Source: UBA1858 sp045106935 (GTDB taxonomy: Bacteria; Pseudomonadota; Gammaproteobacteria; UBA4575). From it: 64,000 nucleotides of DNA. This document shows positions 17,830 to 27,282 of this stretch, piece after piece (position 1 is the first letter of the stretch; every line of letters begins with the position of its first letter). Under the pieces are notes generated by a model. The model did not search any database, was not told where the DNA came from, and worked only from the letters and a program-made list of their open reading frames with translations. A program made the position numbers and the translations under genes. The stretch lies in NCBI GenBank assembly GCA_045106935.1, contig JBGCFN010000010.1:5638-69637 (forward strand), in the 5' to 3' direction.

Positions 17830-19053
17830 TTAATGTGCGGCCCATTCAATCGACTTCAAGTCCACACCATCTTTATACATATCCCATAATGGCGATAGGT
17901 CACGCAATTTATTCACCGCTTGACGAATGACTTGAATTGCATGATCAACATCTTGCTCCGTCGTGAATCGGCCGATACTAAATCGTAGCGAACTATGCGC
18001 AAGCTCATCATCACGTCCTAACGCTCTTAAAACATAACTCGGTTCTAAGGATGCACTGGTGCATGCTGAACCAGAAGAGATAGCAATATCCTTAAGCGCC
18101 ATAATTAAACTTTCACCTTCAACAAAGTTAAAGCTCATATTTAGGTTATGAGGCACACGGTGATCAAGATCACCATTGATATAAACCTCTTCCATATCAT
18201 TGAGGCCATTTAACAAACGATCTCGCAACATACGGATACGTTCGTTTTCACTCGCCATTTCTTCTTTAGCAATTCTAAATGCTTCGCCCATCCCCACTAT
18301 CTGATGGGTAGGCAGCGTACCCGAACGCATGCCACGCTCATGACCGCCACCGTGCATTTGTGCTTCAATTCTCACTCGTGGTTTACGACACACATATAAA
18401 GCGCCAATTCCTTTAGGGCCATATGTCTTATGTGCTGAAAAACTCATTAAGTCGACATTCATATCTTTAACGTCGATTTCCACTTTCCCAGGGCTTTGTG
18501 CAGCATCCACATGGAAGATAATTTTCTTTTCTCGCGCTAAGGCACCAATCGCTTTAATATCCTGAACAACACCAATTTCATTATTCACATGCATTACCGA
18601 GATCAACACCGTGTCTTCTCGAATAGCCGCCTCAAGTTTACCCATATCAACTAAACCATTGTCTTCTGGCTCTAGATATGTCACTTCAAAACCTTCTCGC
18701 TCCAACTGACGGCAGGTATCTAACACTGCTTTATGCTCAGTTTTCAGGGTAATAATGTGCTTACCATTTTTACTATAAAAATGTGCTGCACCTTTGATTG
18801 CTAAATTATCAGATTCAGTCGCACCGCTAGTCCAAACAATCTCTTTAGGGTCAGCATTGACTAGTTCAGCCACATTCTTTCTTGCTTGCTCTACCGCTTC
18901 TTCTGCTTTCCAACCAAATGCATGACTACGTGAAGCTGGATTTCCAAAATTTCCTTCATGGGTTAAGCATTCCATCATCGCTTTAGCCACACGTGGATCA
19001 ACCGGTGTCGTAGCACTGTAATCTAAGTAGATGGGTAGTTTTAACTCGCTCAC
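17830..19053 (-). CDS. iscS: Cysteine desulfurase IscS
   Basis: IscS takes sulfur from cysteine for Fe-S clusters, tRNA thiolation and other sulfur transfer. The PLP lysine is Lys209 in SFSAHKTYGPKG. The catalytic loop cysteine is Cys331 in SSGSACTSASLEPS. Both are shifted three residues relative to E. coli, and the total length is 407. It is 38 bases downstream of iscR. FdhD, encoded at 49.5 kb, is a known sulfur acceptor from IscS in other species. Confidence 0.98.
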   Translation of the reverse strand: MSELKLPIYLDYSATTPVDPRVAKAMMECLTHEGNFGNPASRSHAFGWKAEEAVEQARKNVAELVNADPKEIVWTSGATESDNLAIKGAAHFYSKNGKHIITLKTEHKAVLDTCRQLEREGFEVTYLEPEDNGLVDMGKLEAAIREDTVLISVMHVNNEIGVVQDIKAIGALAREKKIIFHVDAAQSPGKVEIDVKDMNVDLMSFSAHKTYGPKGIGALYVCRKPRVRIEAQMHGGGHERGMRSGTLPTHQIVGMGEAFRIAKEEMASENERIRMLRDRLLNGLNDMEEVYINGDLDHRVPHNLNMSFNFVEGESLIMALKDIAISSGSACTSASLEPSYVLRALGRDDELAHSSLRFSIGRFTTEQDVDHAIQVIRQAVNKLRDLSPLWDMYKDGVDLKSIEWAAH

Positions 19054-19091
19054 TGATAATGTCCTTTATTAAATGCTTAAATTATTTTTGC

Positions 19092-19559
19092 TTACTGAAA
19101 ATCAACTCGCTGCTCATTCCCGAGCATACGATCTTGTCTTTCAGCAACTTCTACAACACGTTGTTTATTGATGGCATCTTCCAATGTGATTCCTGAAAGA
19201 AACACATGAATCTGCGAACTTAACTCTTCCCATAATTCATGGGTCAGGCAACGCTGTTGATTTTGACAGTCTGCATTACCTCCACATCGTGTTGCATCAA
19301 CATTCTCATCGACGGCGGTAATGATATCGGCAATTGCGATTTGATCTGTTGCATGTGCCAGACGATAACCACCCCCTGGTCCACGAGTACTGGCCACTAG
19401 GCCGCGTCGTCGCATACGGCCAAACAATTGTTCTAAGTAAGAAAGTGAGATACCTTGTCTTTCCGATATATCACTTAGCGATACGGGGCCTTCTGTTTGG
19501 TGGATGGCCACATCAAACATGGCTGTGACTGCATATCTACCTTTAGTACTAAGTTTCAT
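19092..19559 (-). CDS. iscR: Rrf2-family regulator IscR
   Basis: IscR is a 2Fe-2S-sensing repressor of the isc operon. The N-terminal winged helix (KLSTKGRYAVTAMFDVA) is followed by cluster ligands Cys92, Cys98, Cys104 and His107, at the same positions as in E. coli IscR. The length of 155 residues is typical. It is the first gene of the operon. A near-consensus type-1 IscR site overlaps its promoter, so autoregulation by holo-IscR is very likely. Confidence 0.97.
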   Translation of the reverse strand: MKLSTKGRYAVTAMFDVAIHQTEGPVSLSDISERQGISLSYLEQLFGRMRRRGLVASTRGPGGGYRLAHATDQIAIADIITAVDENVDATRCGGNADCQNQQRCLTHELWEELSSQIHVFLSGITLEDAINKQRVVEVAERQDRMLGNEQRVDFQ

Positions 19560-19588
19560 TTTTCATCACCACTGTCATCTTGATGAAA

Positions 19589-19622
19589 ATCATACCAATA
19601 CCCGACTATTTTAATCAAGTAT
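19589..19622 (-). promoter_or_regulatory. isc promoter with IscR type-1 operator
   Basis: On the minus strand, TTGATT (19618-19613) and TATGAT (19594-19589) form a sigma70-type promoter with an 18-bp spacer and a TGG extension before the -10. A 25-bp imperfect palindrome at 19598-19622, starting ATACTTGA and ending AGTCGGGTAT on that strand, matches the E. coli type-1 IscR consensus, as I recall it, at 24 of 25 positions. It covers the -35. The expected transcript start is about 20 bases before the iscR ATG. The function is inferred; the match is seen directly. Confidence 0.8.
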
Positions 19623-19682
19623 AGCTAACGGGCTAGATTGTCTCGCCTGTCTACCATACTAAATGCATGAATTTATTATAAC

Positions 19683-20423
19683 TTATTGTTTTATAATATT
19701 TTTTAGTATACCTCTTAGAATATTGATTTCGGCGCTACTCATTTGTGACCGGTCAAATAATCGCCTAATCTTTCTCATTAAAGGGATGGGATTATCTTTA
19801 TCGAGAAATTCGATTTTTTCTAGCGCTTGCCACAAATGCTCATAAAACCCTTCTTTTTCCACCACCGGTGCAAGTGCTTTGGACTGAGGCAAGCTATCAC
19901 CAGGCGATTCATGCTGCCAGTCTAATTGGGCCACATGCCATTCGTAACATAAGATTTGAATTGCCGCCGCAATGTTTAGAGACCCATACTCACTATTTGA
20001 AGGAATCGTACATACGGTTGTGCATAAATCTATTTCTTCATTACTCAGCCCATTTCTTTCACGCCCAAATACCCAGGCCACTTGTGTTTGCATTGAATCA
20101 TTGAACATTTGCTGCATGAGTACTTTAGGCGTCACGACTGGCGCAGATAATTTTCGGCTTCGCGCAGTAATTCCCACCACTGTCTGACAATCTGAAATGG
20201 CATCCGTCAAAGTATCGAATTGATGAGCATTTTCTAGAATATCGGCAGCACCCGATGCACGGGCAAAGGCAACTGGATCCGGGAATTCTTTAGGTCGCAC
20301 CAATCCGAGATCGTAAAGACACATAGTTTTCATTGCACGTGCCGCCGCACCTATATTGCCAGGATGAGACGTCTCCACCATTACGACTCTTGGTTGTTTT
20401 AATTTTGTTTGTTTCTGTTTCAT
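19683..20423 (-). CDS. trmJ: tRNA (cytidine/uridine-2'-O-)-methyltransferase TrmJ
   Basis: TrmJ is a SPOUT methyltransferase that 2'-O-methylates position 32 of several tRNAs. The N-terminal VVMVETSHPGNIGAAARAMK, central WVFGRERNGLSNEE and IPSNSEYGSLNIAAAIQIL segments are the SPOUT motifs forming the trefoil knot and SAM site. The length of 246 residues is typical. It lies just upstream of iscR on the same strand, as in E. coli, and is divergent from suhB, the neighbour it also has there. Confidence 0.94.
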   Translation of the reverse strand: MKQKQTKLKQPRVVMVETSHPGNIGAAARAMKTMCLYDLGLVRPKEFPDPVAFARASGAADILENAHQFDTLTDAISDCQTVVGITARSRKLSAPVVTPKVLMQQMFNDSMQTQVAWVFGRERNGLSNEEIDLCTTVCTIPSNSEYGSLNIAAAIQILCYEWHVAQLDWQHESPGDSLPQSKALAPVVEKEGFYEHLWQALEKIEFLDKDNPIPLMRKIRRLFDRSQMSSAEINILRGILKNIIKQ

Positions 20424-20494
20424 TGATTATTAAGCTTACAAATTGATTCGTCTCTGATACTCTTTGCCGCCAATTCACACCACCCGCGACAAGT

Positions 20495-21283
20495 ATGAAA
20501 CCTGCATTAAATATTGCGGTCAGCGCAGCACGGGCAGCCGGTCAGGTCGTCCTACGCAACATGAATCGTCTGCCTGATATCAAGATTCACTCTAAAGGGA
20601 GTAATGACTTTGTTAGCGAAGTCGATTATCAGGCCGAAAAGTCGATTATTTCTATTATCCAAAAAGCATACCCTAGTCATGCCATTCTTGCCGAAGAGTC
20701 TGGGAAACAATCTGGGGATGAATGTGAGTGGATTATTGACCCACTCGATGGCACCACCAATTATTTACATGGTATTCCACAGTTTTCAGTGTCAATTGCG
20801 ATGCGTGAAAACAATAAGCTGCAACTGGGCGTCGTTTATGACCCTCTTAAAGAAGAATTATTTTGTGCTGCACGTGGTGAAGGAGCAACTTTAAACAATC
20901 GGCGTATTCGTGTCAGCAAACAGCGCGATCTAACTGGCAGCTTAATTGGTACTGGCCTTCCTTACCGTGACGATCAAGAATTAGACGTATACCTCTCTAC
21001 ACTCCGTGCTTTGTTAGCAAAAACATCCGGCATTCGACGGGCAGGTTCTGCTGCACTAGATCTTGCTTACGTTGCCGCAGGACGTTTTGATGGCTTTTGG
21101 GAATTCGGATTAAACACTTGGGATATTGCTGCAGGCGTACTCTTGATTCAAGAAGCAGGCGGTTTAGTCAGTGATTTAGAAGGAGGGCACACTTACCTGG
21201 AAACAGGCAATGTAGTTGCCGCCAACAGCCAACTTTATAAAAATCTAATCACTACACTCAATAACGCCGCTAAATCATCATAA
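20495..21283 (+). CDS. suhB: Inositol-1-monophosphatase SuhB
   Basis: This is a magnesium-dependent inositol monophosphatase family enzyme of 262 residues. In E. coli SuhB also binds RNA polymerase as part of the ribosomal antitermination complex. Metal ligands are visible as EESG (67-70), DPLDGTTN (82-89) and WDIAAG (near residue 209). It is divergent from trmJ (71-base gap) and convergent with secF, whose stop is only 2 bases away. Confidence 0.95.
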   Translation: MKPALNIAVSAARAAGQVVLRNMNRLPDIKIHSKGSNDFVSEVDYQAEKSIISIIQKAYPSHAILAEESGKQSGDECEWIIDPLDGTTNYLHGIPQFSVSIAMRENNKLQLGVVYDPLKEELFCAARGEGATLNNRRIRVSKQRDLTGSLIGTGLPYRDDQELDVYLSTLRALLAKTSGIRRAGSAALDLAYVAAGRFDGFWEFGLNTWDIAAGVLLIQEAGGLVSDLEGGHTYLETGNVVAANSQLYKNLITTLNNAAKSS

Positions 21284-21285
21284 GT

Positions 21286-22218
21286 TTAAGGCATTGCATC
21301 AAGCTCTTCGTCTTCTTTTTCGTCAGGAATTAAATCTTCCGATGTCACATTAAGCAGCACTAACATTGAGCTTGCGATATAAATAGAAGAATAAGTTCCA
21401 ATCACTACTCCGACAATCAGTGCCAAAGCGAATGAATGTATCACTTCGCCACCAATAAAGAATAACGCCAGCAATACTAATAATGTGGTTAAAGATGTGA
21501 CCAAGGTGCGCGATAAAGTCTGATTGATTGAGCCATTAATAACCTCCTCAGGCGTCCATTTACGCATGCGTCGAAAGTTTTCGCGAATGCGATCAAAGAC
21601 AACAATCGTATCATTCAAACTATAACCAATCACTGCCAACACAGCGGCCAACACAGTCAGATCGAATGGCGCTTGTGTGACAGAAAAGAAACCAACAGTG
21701 ATGATCACGTCATGCACCAATGCTGCAACAGAACCCAACGAGAATCGATACTCAAATCTTAATGCGACATAAATCAAAATACCAAATAACGCATATAACA
21801 CAGCAAGACCACCGTCATCTCTCAATTCTTCACCGACTTGAGGACCGACAAACTCTACGCGTCGCATAGATAACTCACCAGTAGGCTTAAGCGCTTCAAG
21901 CACTTGGTTGCTTAACTCAGCTGCATTTGCATTATCCGTGGATGGCAGGCGAATCAATACATCTTTGGCTGTACCAAAATGCTGCACAATTGCATCTTCA
22001 AATGAGGCGCTTGTTAATGCCGTGCGTATTGGCTCAAGTTCTGCTGCTTGCTGATATCCCACTTCAACTAAAGTACCCCCCGTAAAATCAATACCGAGAT
22101 TCAAACCTCGCATTGTTAGCGATGCAATAGAGATGACTATCAATATGCCAGAAATAACCCAAGCAATATTTCTCTTAGCAAGAAAATTGATGTTTAATGA
22201 ATCTTTAAGTAATTGCAT
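21286..22218 (-). CDS. secF: Protein translocase subunit SecF
   Basis: SecF pairs with SecD in the RND-family complex that uses the proton gradient to complete Sec translocation. The expected N-terminal membrane span, the periplasmic domain with LGIDFTGGTLVEV, and five C-terminal spans with the ALRFEYRFSLG and VIGYSLNDTIVVFDRIRENFR motifs are all present. The length of 310 residues is typical. It follows secD by 5 bases. Confidence 0.97.
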   Translation of the reverse strand: MQLLKDSLNINFLAKRNIAWVISGILIVISIASLTMRGLNLGIDFTGGTLVEVGYQQAAELEPIRTALTSASFEDAIVQHFGTAKDVLIRLPSTDNANAAELSNQVLEALKPTGELSMRRVEFVGPQVGEELRDDGGLAVLYALFGILIYVALRFEYRFSLGSVAALVHDVIITVGFFSVTQAPFDLTVLAAVLAVIGYSLNDTIVVFDRIRENFRRMRKWTPEEVINGSINQTLSRTLVTSLTTLLVLLALFFIGGEVIHSFALALIVGVVIGTYSSIYIASSMLVLLNVTSEDLIPDEKEDEELDAMP

Positions 22219-22223
22219 AGTCT

Positions 22224-24092
22224 CTATATCGCCAGGTTAGGCGCCTTTTTATTTCCGTAGATTAAATTAATTAACGCTCGCGTACCCATAATAGCTGTCA
22301 GCATAGAGCACATGATTCCAATTGAGAGTGTCACAGCAAAGCCTTTAATCGGCCCCGTTCCAAACGTGAATAAAACGATTGCCGCAATCAATGTTGTCAC
22401 GTTTGCATCAGCAATCGTTGACAGCGCTTTTGCGTAACCTGCATGAATCCCCGCCTGAGGTGAATTGCCATTTCGCAATTCTTCTCGTATCCGCTCAAAG
22501 ATCAATACGTTTGCATCGACTGCCATACCCACAGTCAATACAATGCCAGCAATCCCTGGCAAAGTTAATGTCGCACCTGGAATCATTGATAGAATCGCAA
22601 TAATCAGCAACAGGTTTACCACTAATGCAACATTAGCCACCAAACCAAATACTCGATAATAAATCACCATGAATATCATCACTAAAATCATACCCAGAAT
22701 CACTGAGCGCTTACCTTGATCAATATTTTGTTGCCCTAGGCTTGGCCCTACAGTTCGCTCTTCAATAATACTCATTGGCGCGGCGAGTGCTCCCGCTCTT
22801 AGCAATAATGCTAAGTTGCGCGCTTCACGAGTAGAGTCTAAACCAGTGATTTGGAAGCGATGACTTAACTCATCTTGTATACGCGCAATATTAATTACTT
22901 CTTCAACTTTGCGCGTACGGCTTTGAAGCTCACCGTTGTCATCTTTGTAGTATTCAGTTTTATTTTCTATGAACACCACAGCCATTAATCGCTTAATGTT
23001 GTCGCCAGTGATTTTTCTAAATTTTCTCGCACCTTCACCATCGAGATTAATAAAGACAGCCGCACCACCAGAGTCCTGATCAATTCCTGAAGACGCATCT
23101 GTTATGTATTCACCTTCCAACTTTGGCTTACGCTTCAACAACACCGGCGTACCATTTCGCTCAAAATAAAGCTTATCTCCAATAGGTACCTGCCCACTTT
23201 GCTTAGCAGCAAATGCGTCCGCTTGTTCATCCACCATGCGAAATTCTAAGGTCGCCGTCGCACCTAAAATATTTTTTGCTTGAGTTGTATCTTGCACACC
23301 TGGCAGTTGAACAACAATCCGATCCAGTCCCTGCCTTTGAATGACAGGCTCTGCAACACCTAATTCATTAACACGCTTTCTTAGTGTTGTTGTATTTTGT
23401 TGAACCGCAAATGTTTGTAGGGCTTGTTTTGCAGCGTCTTTAAAATCAACTCTTAGATCAAAACCTTTTTCTGAATCCACTTCTAGGAAATCTAAATCCG
23501 CTCTAAAGTTATCTTTTAATTCAGCCAAGCCTGCTTGCAAGTTTTCTTCATCACGAAACTTAACAATCAGCCCAACACCATCATTACTCACCGACACATA
23601 GCGAATTTTCTTATCTCTTAATGCGGTTCTAAATTCACCTTCATATCGATCCAACGCTTTATCTACAGCTGCACCTACATCTACTTGTAACAAGAAATGC
23701 ACACCACCACGCAAATCTAGACCTAAACTCATCGGGCTAGCATTTAATGCTCGCAACCATGTTGGCACTGCAGGCGCTAAATTGAGCGCGACCACATGCT
23801 CAGAGTCGAGCGTACTTTTCAACTCATCGGCGGCAACAAGCTGGGCATCCGTATCTGAGAATCGTATAAGTAACTGTTGAGATTCAGTGACCTCCAACCC
23901 TTTACTGTCTATCTTATTTTGCAATAGCGTGGCTTCAACCTGAGCTTGCAAACCAGCAGGTAACTCCCCACTGTCATGGGAAATTTGAACAGATGGATCT
24001 TCTGGAAATAAATTTGGCAAAGCATAGATAACTGCAACAATTAAAATGCACAGCAACATTGCATTTTTCCAAAATGGATAATGATTTAACAT
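22224..24092 (-). CDS. secD: Protein translocase subunit SecD
   Basis: SecD is the larger RND subunit of the SecDF accessory translocase. It has an N-terminal membrane span, the large periplasmic P1 region with GLDLRGGVHFLLQV, and the C-terminal membrane bundle with GMAVDANVLIFERIREELR. The length of 622 residues fits the family. It is 50 bases downstream of yajC in the tgt-yajC-secD-secF order. Confidence 0.97.
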   Translation of the reverse strand: MLNHYPFWKNAMLLCILIVAVIYALPNLFPEDPSVQISHDSGELPAGLQAQVEATLLQNKIDSKGLEVTESQQLLIRFSDTDAQLVAADELKSTLDSEHVVALNLAPAVPTWLRALNASPMSLGLDLRGGVHFLLQVDVGAAVDKALDRYEGEFRTALRDKKIRYVSVSNDGVGLIVKFRDEENLQAGLAELKDNFRADLDFLEVDSEKGFDLRVDFKDAAKQALQTFAVQQNTTTLRKRVNELGVAEPVIQRQGLDRIVVQLPGVQDTTQAKNILGATATLEFRMVDEQADAFAAKQSGQVPIGDKLYFERNGTPVLLKRKPKLEGEYITDASSGIDQDSGGAAVFINLDGEGARKFRKITGDNIKRLMAVVFIENKTEYYKDDNGELQSRTRKVEEVINIARIQDELSHRFQITGLDSTREARNLALLLRAGALAAPMSIIEERTVGPSLGQQNIDQGKRSVILGMILVMIFMVIYYRVFGLVANVALVVNLLLIIAILSMIPGATLTLPGIAGIVLTVGMAVDANVLIFERIREELRNGNSPQAGIHAGYAKALSTIADANVTTLIAAIVLFTFGTGPIKGFAVTLSIGIMCSMLTAIMGTRALINLIYGNKKAPNLAI

Positions 24093-24142
24093 GGAATTTT
24101 CTCGATACTCGGTCTGTTCGTGGATGCTTATTAATTAAGCAA

Positions 24143-24469
24143 TCAATCCTGGTTTAAGGTGCCTTTGGGTAGGATGCTTGCAATCGCATGCTTTTGAACT
24201 TTGATAACGACATTTTCTGCCAGCTCGATACGAATGATATCGTCACCAACCCCTTTAATTTTGCCCATCATGCCGCCATTCGTGACGACCTCATCACCCT
24301 TACTGAGTGAATCCATTAATGATTTATGCTCTTTCTGCCTCTTTTGTTGAGGTCGAATTATCATGAAATACATGATGGCGAAGAAAATGCCTATCATGAC
24401 CAACATTTCTGTACCACCACCGCCAGCGGCAGGTGCGGCCTCTGCATGTGCATCACTTATTAAAAACAT
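24143..24469 (-). CDS. yajC: Preprotein translocase subunit YajC
   Basis: YajC is a small single-span protein that associates with SecDF. At 108 residues it has a membrane segment at about 22-40 (MLVMIGIFFAIMYFMIIRP). The conserved RPQQKRQKEHK and the cytoplasmic domain with GDEVVTNGGMMGKI follow. A short hydrophilic, glycine-rich N terminus precedes the span. It lies 60 bases downstream of tgt. Confidence 0.96.
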   Translation of the reverse strand: MFLISDAHAEAAPAAGGGGTEMLVMIGIFFAIMYFMIIRPQQKRQKEHKSLMDSLSKGDEVVTNGGMMGKIKGVGDDIIRIELAENVVIKVQKHAIASILPKGTLNQD

Positions 24470-24529
24470 AATGTGTCCTCAACTATTTATTCTTTATTGG
24501 TACGACGTACCCAAATACGAAGCGGCGTA

Positions 24530-25654
24530 TTATGCCACAGAAGACTCTCTTGTATGTCTTGCCGCATAAAATTCATCGTAAAATTTAGCAAATTCCCCCT
24601 CTAGGATTGCTTGACGCATACTTTCCATGAGCCCGTGGAAATAACTTAAATTATGGATAGTATTTAACCTTCCACCAAGCATTTCCCCACATTTATCTAG
24701 ATGCTTCAGATAGGCTCGGGAGTAGCGTTGGCAAGTGTAGCAGCCACATTTCTCGTCAATTGGGCGCTCATCATACTGATATTTCTGGTTTCGAATCCTC
24801 AGCACACCTTCACTGGTGTATAAGTAGCCATTGCGTGCATTTCTGGTGGGGATAACACAGTCAAACATGTCAATTCCTCGTGCAACCGCCTCAACGATAT
24901 CTTCCGGCTTACCTACTCCCATTAAATAACGCGCTTTATTTTCAGGCATTTTATCTTTTAGGTAATCAAGTACGCGTATTCTTTCTTCGGCAGGCTCGCC
25001 GACGGATAGCCCACCTATGGCATAGCCATCAAAACCAATTTCCTTTAGCGCGGTGAGAGATTCTTCACGCAAATCCTCATACATCCCCCCTTGAACAATA
25101 CCAAATAAAGCAGCATCACTACTGCCATGTGCATCTTTACTACGTTTCGCCCAGCGCGCAGATAACCTCATGGAATCTGCCGCTTGTTCATGTGTGGCAG
25201 GATAAGGTGTGCATTCATCAAAAATCATCACAATATCAGAGCCTAATCCACGCTGTACTTGCATGGATATTTCTGGGTCAAGATCTACCAGAGAGCCATC
25301 AATGGGCGATTTGAATTTCACGCCTTGCTCAGTAATTTTTCGATTTGCAGCAAGGCTGAACACTTGAAATCCACCGGAATCGGTCAATATTGGACCTGAC
25401 CAATGCATAAAATTCTGCAAGCCCCCCAATTTTTGCACTACATCAACACCTGGTCGCAGCATTAGGTGAAATGTATTGCCTAAAATAATTTTACTCCCAC
25501 AAGCTTGCAATTCTTCGCCAGTCACACCTTTGACTGAACCATAAGTCCCTACAGGCATAAAAATGGGCGTAGGTAAGTCACCGCGCCTAGTTTGTAATGT
25601 TCCAGCACGCGCACCTTGGTTAGTGGCTTCTAAGTTAAATTTAGCAATTCCCAT
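24530..25654 (-). CDS. tgt: tRNA-guanine transglycosylase
   Basis: Tgt exchanges guanine-34 for preQ1 in tRNAs with GUN anticodons. ILTDSGGFQVFSLA holds the substrate-binding aspartate, and MFDCVIPTRNARNG holds the catalytic aspartate. The zinc site is CGCYTCQRYSRAYLKHL. The length of 374 residues is typical. It is 21 bases downstream of queA, which acts next in the pathway. The preQ1 substrate would come from QueF (3.6 kb). Confidence 0.97.
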   Translation of the reverse strand: MGIAKFNLEATNQGARAGTLQTRRGDLPTPIFMPVGTYGSVKGVTGEELQACGSKIILGNTFHLMLRPGVDVVQKLGGLQNFMHWSGPILTDSGGFQVFSLAANRKITEQGVKFKSPIDGSLVDLDPEISMQVQRGLGSDIVMIFDECTPYPATHEQAADSMRLSARWAKRSKDAHGSSDAALFGIVQGGMYEDLREESLTALKEIGFDGYAIGGLSVGEPAEERIRVLDYLKDKMPENKARYLMGVGKPEDIVEAVARGIDMFDCVIPTRNARNGYLYTSEGVLRIRNQKYQYDERPIDEKCGCYTCQRYSRAYLKHLDKCGEMLGGRLNTIHNLSYFHGLMESMRQAILEGEFAKFYDEFYAARHTRESSVA

Positions 25655-25675
25655 AATTTAAAAAAAATTAAAGCG

Positions 25676-26719
25676 TTAACTAGTAATCATCATGGCATCA
25701 CCATAACTGTAAAAGCGATATTGTTTATCAATCGCATGCTGATATGCACGCCGAATATTTTCATATCCTGCCAATGCACTAATCAGCATTAGCAGAGTAG
25801 AACGAGGCAAATGAAAGTTTGTGATTAACACATCAACCACGTTGAATTCAAAACCTGGATAAATAAATATATCAGTATCACCTGTGAAAGTGCTTAGCTT
25901 GCCTGTGCTTGCGGCAGATTCAAGTGCACGCACACAGGTAGTCCCAACAGCCACTACTCGGCCTCCTTGCTGCTTGGTTAGATTGATTTTATCGCACACT
26001 TCTTGAGACACATGCACAAACTCGGAGTGCATTTTATGCTGACTTGGATCATCCACTTTAATTGGCTTAAATGTGCCCGCACCCACATGCAATGTGATAG
26101 TGGCAATATCTACCCCCTGTTGTTTTATTTGTGCTAACAGGTCTTGAGTAAAATGCAGACCAGCGGTCGGTGCTGCCACTGCGCCTAATTGATCCGCATA
26201 AACCGTTTGATAACGTGATTGATCACTATTGTTATCTTCACGCTCAATATAAGGAGGCAACGGAATATGCCCATAGCGCTGGAAGATATCCATCACGGAC
26301 ATATTTGAAAGAAATTTTAATATAAAAAACTCTTCATCACGTGCATATACTTGTACACGCACATCTTCATTTACATCAAGAATAGCATCCACTTTAGGCG
26401 TGCGATTTGACTTTAATTGAGCTTTAACCAAATTATTCTCGAGCACTCTTTCAGCAAGAATCTCTATTTTTCCGCCACTTTGTTTTTGCGCAAATAAGCG
26501 GGCTGGAAAAACTTTCGTGTCGTTCAGTATCAATAAATCGCCTGGCTGCAAATAATTATTGAGATCAGAAAAGCGTTTATCCTCAAATTCACCTTTTGAT
26601 CGAGACACTACCAATAAACGACTACCATCCCGATCTGCGGCAGGCTCTAGTGCAATCAGCGATTTTGGCAGTTCATAATCGAAATCTGAGGTCGTAAATT
26701 TTTTTGGATTTTGTTTCAT
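25676..26719 (-). CDS. queA: S-adenosylmethionine:tRNA ribosyltransferase-isomerase QueA
   Basis: QueA adds the ribosyl group of SAM to preQ1 in tRNA, giving epoxyqueuosine. Family motifs include FDYELPKSLIAL at the N terminus, GDLLILNDTKVFPARL, GAVAAPTAGLHFT and VITNFHLPRSTLLMLISALAG. The length of 347 residues is typical. It is the first gene of the queA-tgt-yajC-secD-secF run. Confidence 0.97.
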   Translation of the reverse strand: MKQNPKKFTTSDFDYELPKSLIALEPAADRDGSRLLVVSRSKGEFEDKRFSDLNNYLQPGDLLILNDTKVFPARLFAQKQSGGKIEILAERVLENNLVKAQLKSNRTPKVDAILDVNEDVRVQVYARDEEFFILKFLSNMSVMDIFQRYGHIPLPPYIEREDNNSDQSRYQTVYADQLGAVAAPTAGLHFTQDLLAQIKQQGVDIATITLHVGAGTFKPIKVDDPSQHKMHSEFVHVSQEVCDKINLTKQQGGRVVAVGTTCVRALESAASTGKLSTFTGDTDIFIYPGFEFNVVDVLITNFHLPRSTLLMLISALAGYENIRRAYQHAIDKQYRFYSYGDAMMITS

Positions 26720-26825
26720 CTAAAGGTTATTAAATCTTATTGAGCAGGCACTAACACGAAACAGATCATATGAGCATGCTTGATGTTATGGGAGTTTCGG
26801 TTACACTTCGCAAACCTTAACATAT

Positions 26826-26910
26826 GCCGGGGTGGCGGAATTGGTAGACGCGCCGGATTCAATATCCGGTTTCTTCGGAAGTGCGAGTTCGATTCTCGCC
26901 CTCGGCACCA
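26826..26910 (+). tRNA. tRNA-Leu (anticodon CAA)
   Basis: The 85-base gene folds as a class II tRNA. The acceptor GCCGGGG pairs with CCTCGGC (one G-T pair), followed by A and an encoded CCA. The anticodon stem CCGGA/TCCGG closes the loop TTCAATA, with anticodon CAA at 26860-26862, reading UUG. A short variable arm (TTTCTTCGGAAG region) and T arm GCGAG-TTCGATT-CTCGC follow. Confidence 0.97.
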
Positions 26911-26940
26911 GATTTACAGGTGGCTACTACCTGTAAATTT
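26911..26940 (+). terminator. Terminator after tRNA-Leu
   Basis: ATTTACAGGT (26912-26921) and ACCTGTAAAT (26929-26938) form a perfect 10-bp stem with a 7-base loop directly after the CCA end. Only TTAAT follows, so the T tract is weak. Termination or a processing signal is inferred. Confidence 0.5.
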
Positions 26941-27128
26941 AATATTGCGAAGCAGCACAACTTTTTATCATTTGCGTATTGATTTAACACGTGAGTCTAG
27001 TATCGCGCAGCAATTATCTATTCTTAGACGAAAGTTACATCCCCATTTCAAACTGACACTCTATATCAAATTTCCAGTACTACCCTCCACCATCACCCTG
27101 CTAAAATATTGTCGTCAATCAGCTAATT

Positions 27129-27205
27129 GCCCCGGTAGCTCAGCTGGATAGAGCGTCCCCCTCCTAAGGGGAAGGCCTGAGGTTCGAATCCTCATCGGGG
27201 CACCA
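27129..27205 (+). tRNA. tRNA-Arg (anticodon CCT)
   Basis: This is a standard 77-base cloverleaf. The acceptor GCCCCGG pairs with TCGGGGC (one G-T pair), followed by A and an encoded CCA. The anticodon stem TCCCC/GGGGA closes the loop CTCCTAA with anticodon CCT at 27163-27165, reading AGG. The T arm contains GGTTCGAATCC. It is about 220 bases downstream of tRNA-Leu; the stretch between holds no gene that I can see. Confidence 0.97.
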
Positions 27206-27282
27206 TTTTAAAAGCCCCTTACTTAACTGTAACCAAATGTATTACATCTCTTTGCGAAAAAACTGTAAGAGCTACGATGGCC

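Noticed and set aside
26780..27151. Open frame of 123 codons across the tRNA-Leu and part of tRNA-Arg
   Set aside because: It runs through a tRNA gene, has no recognisable protein features and is a chance frame.
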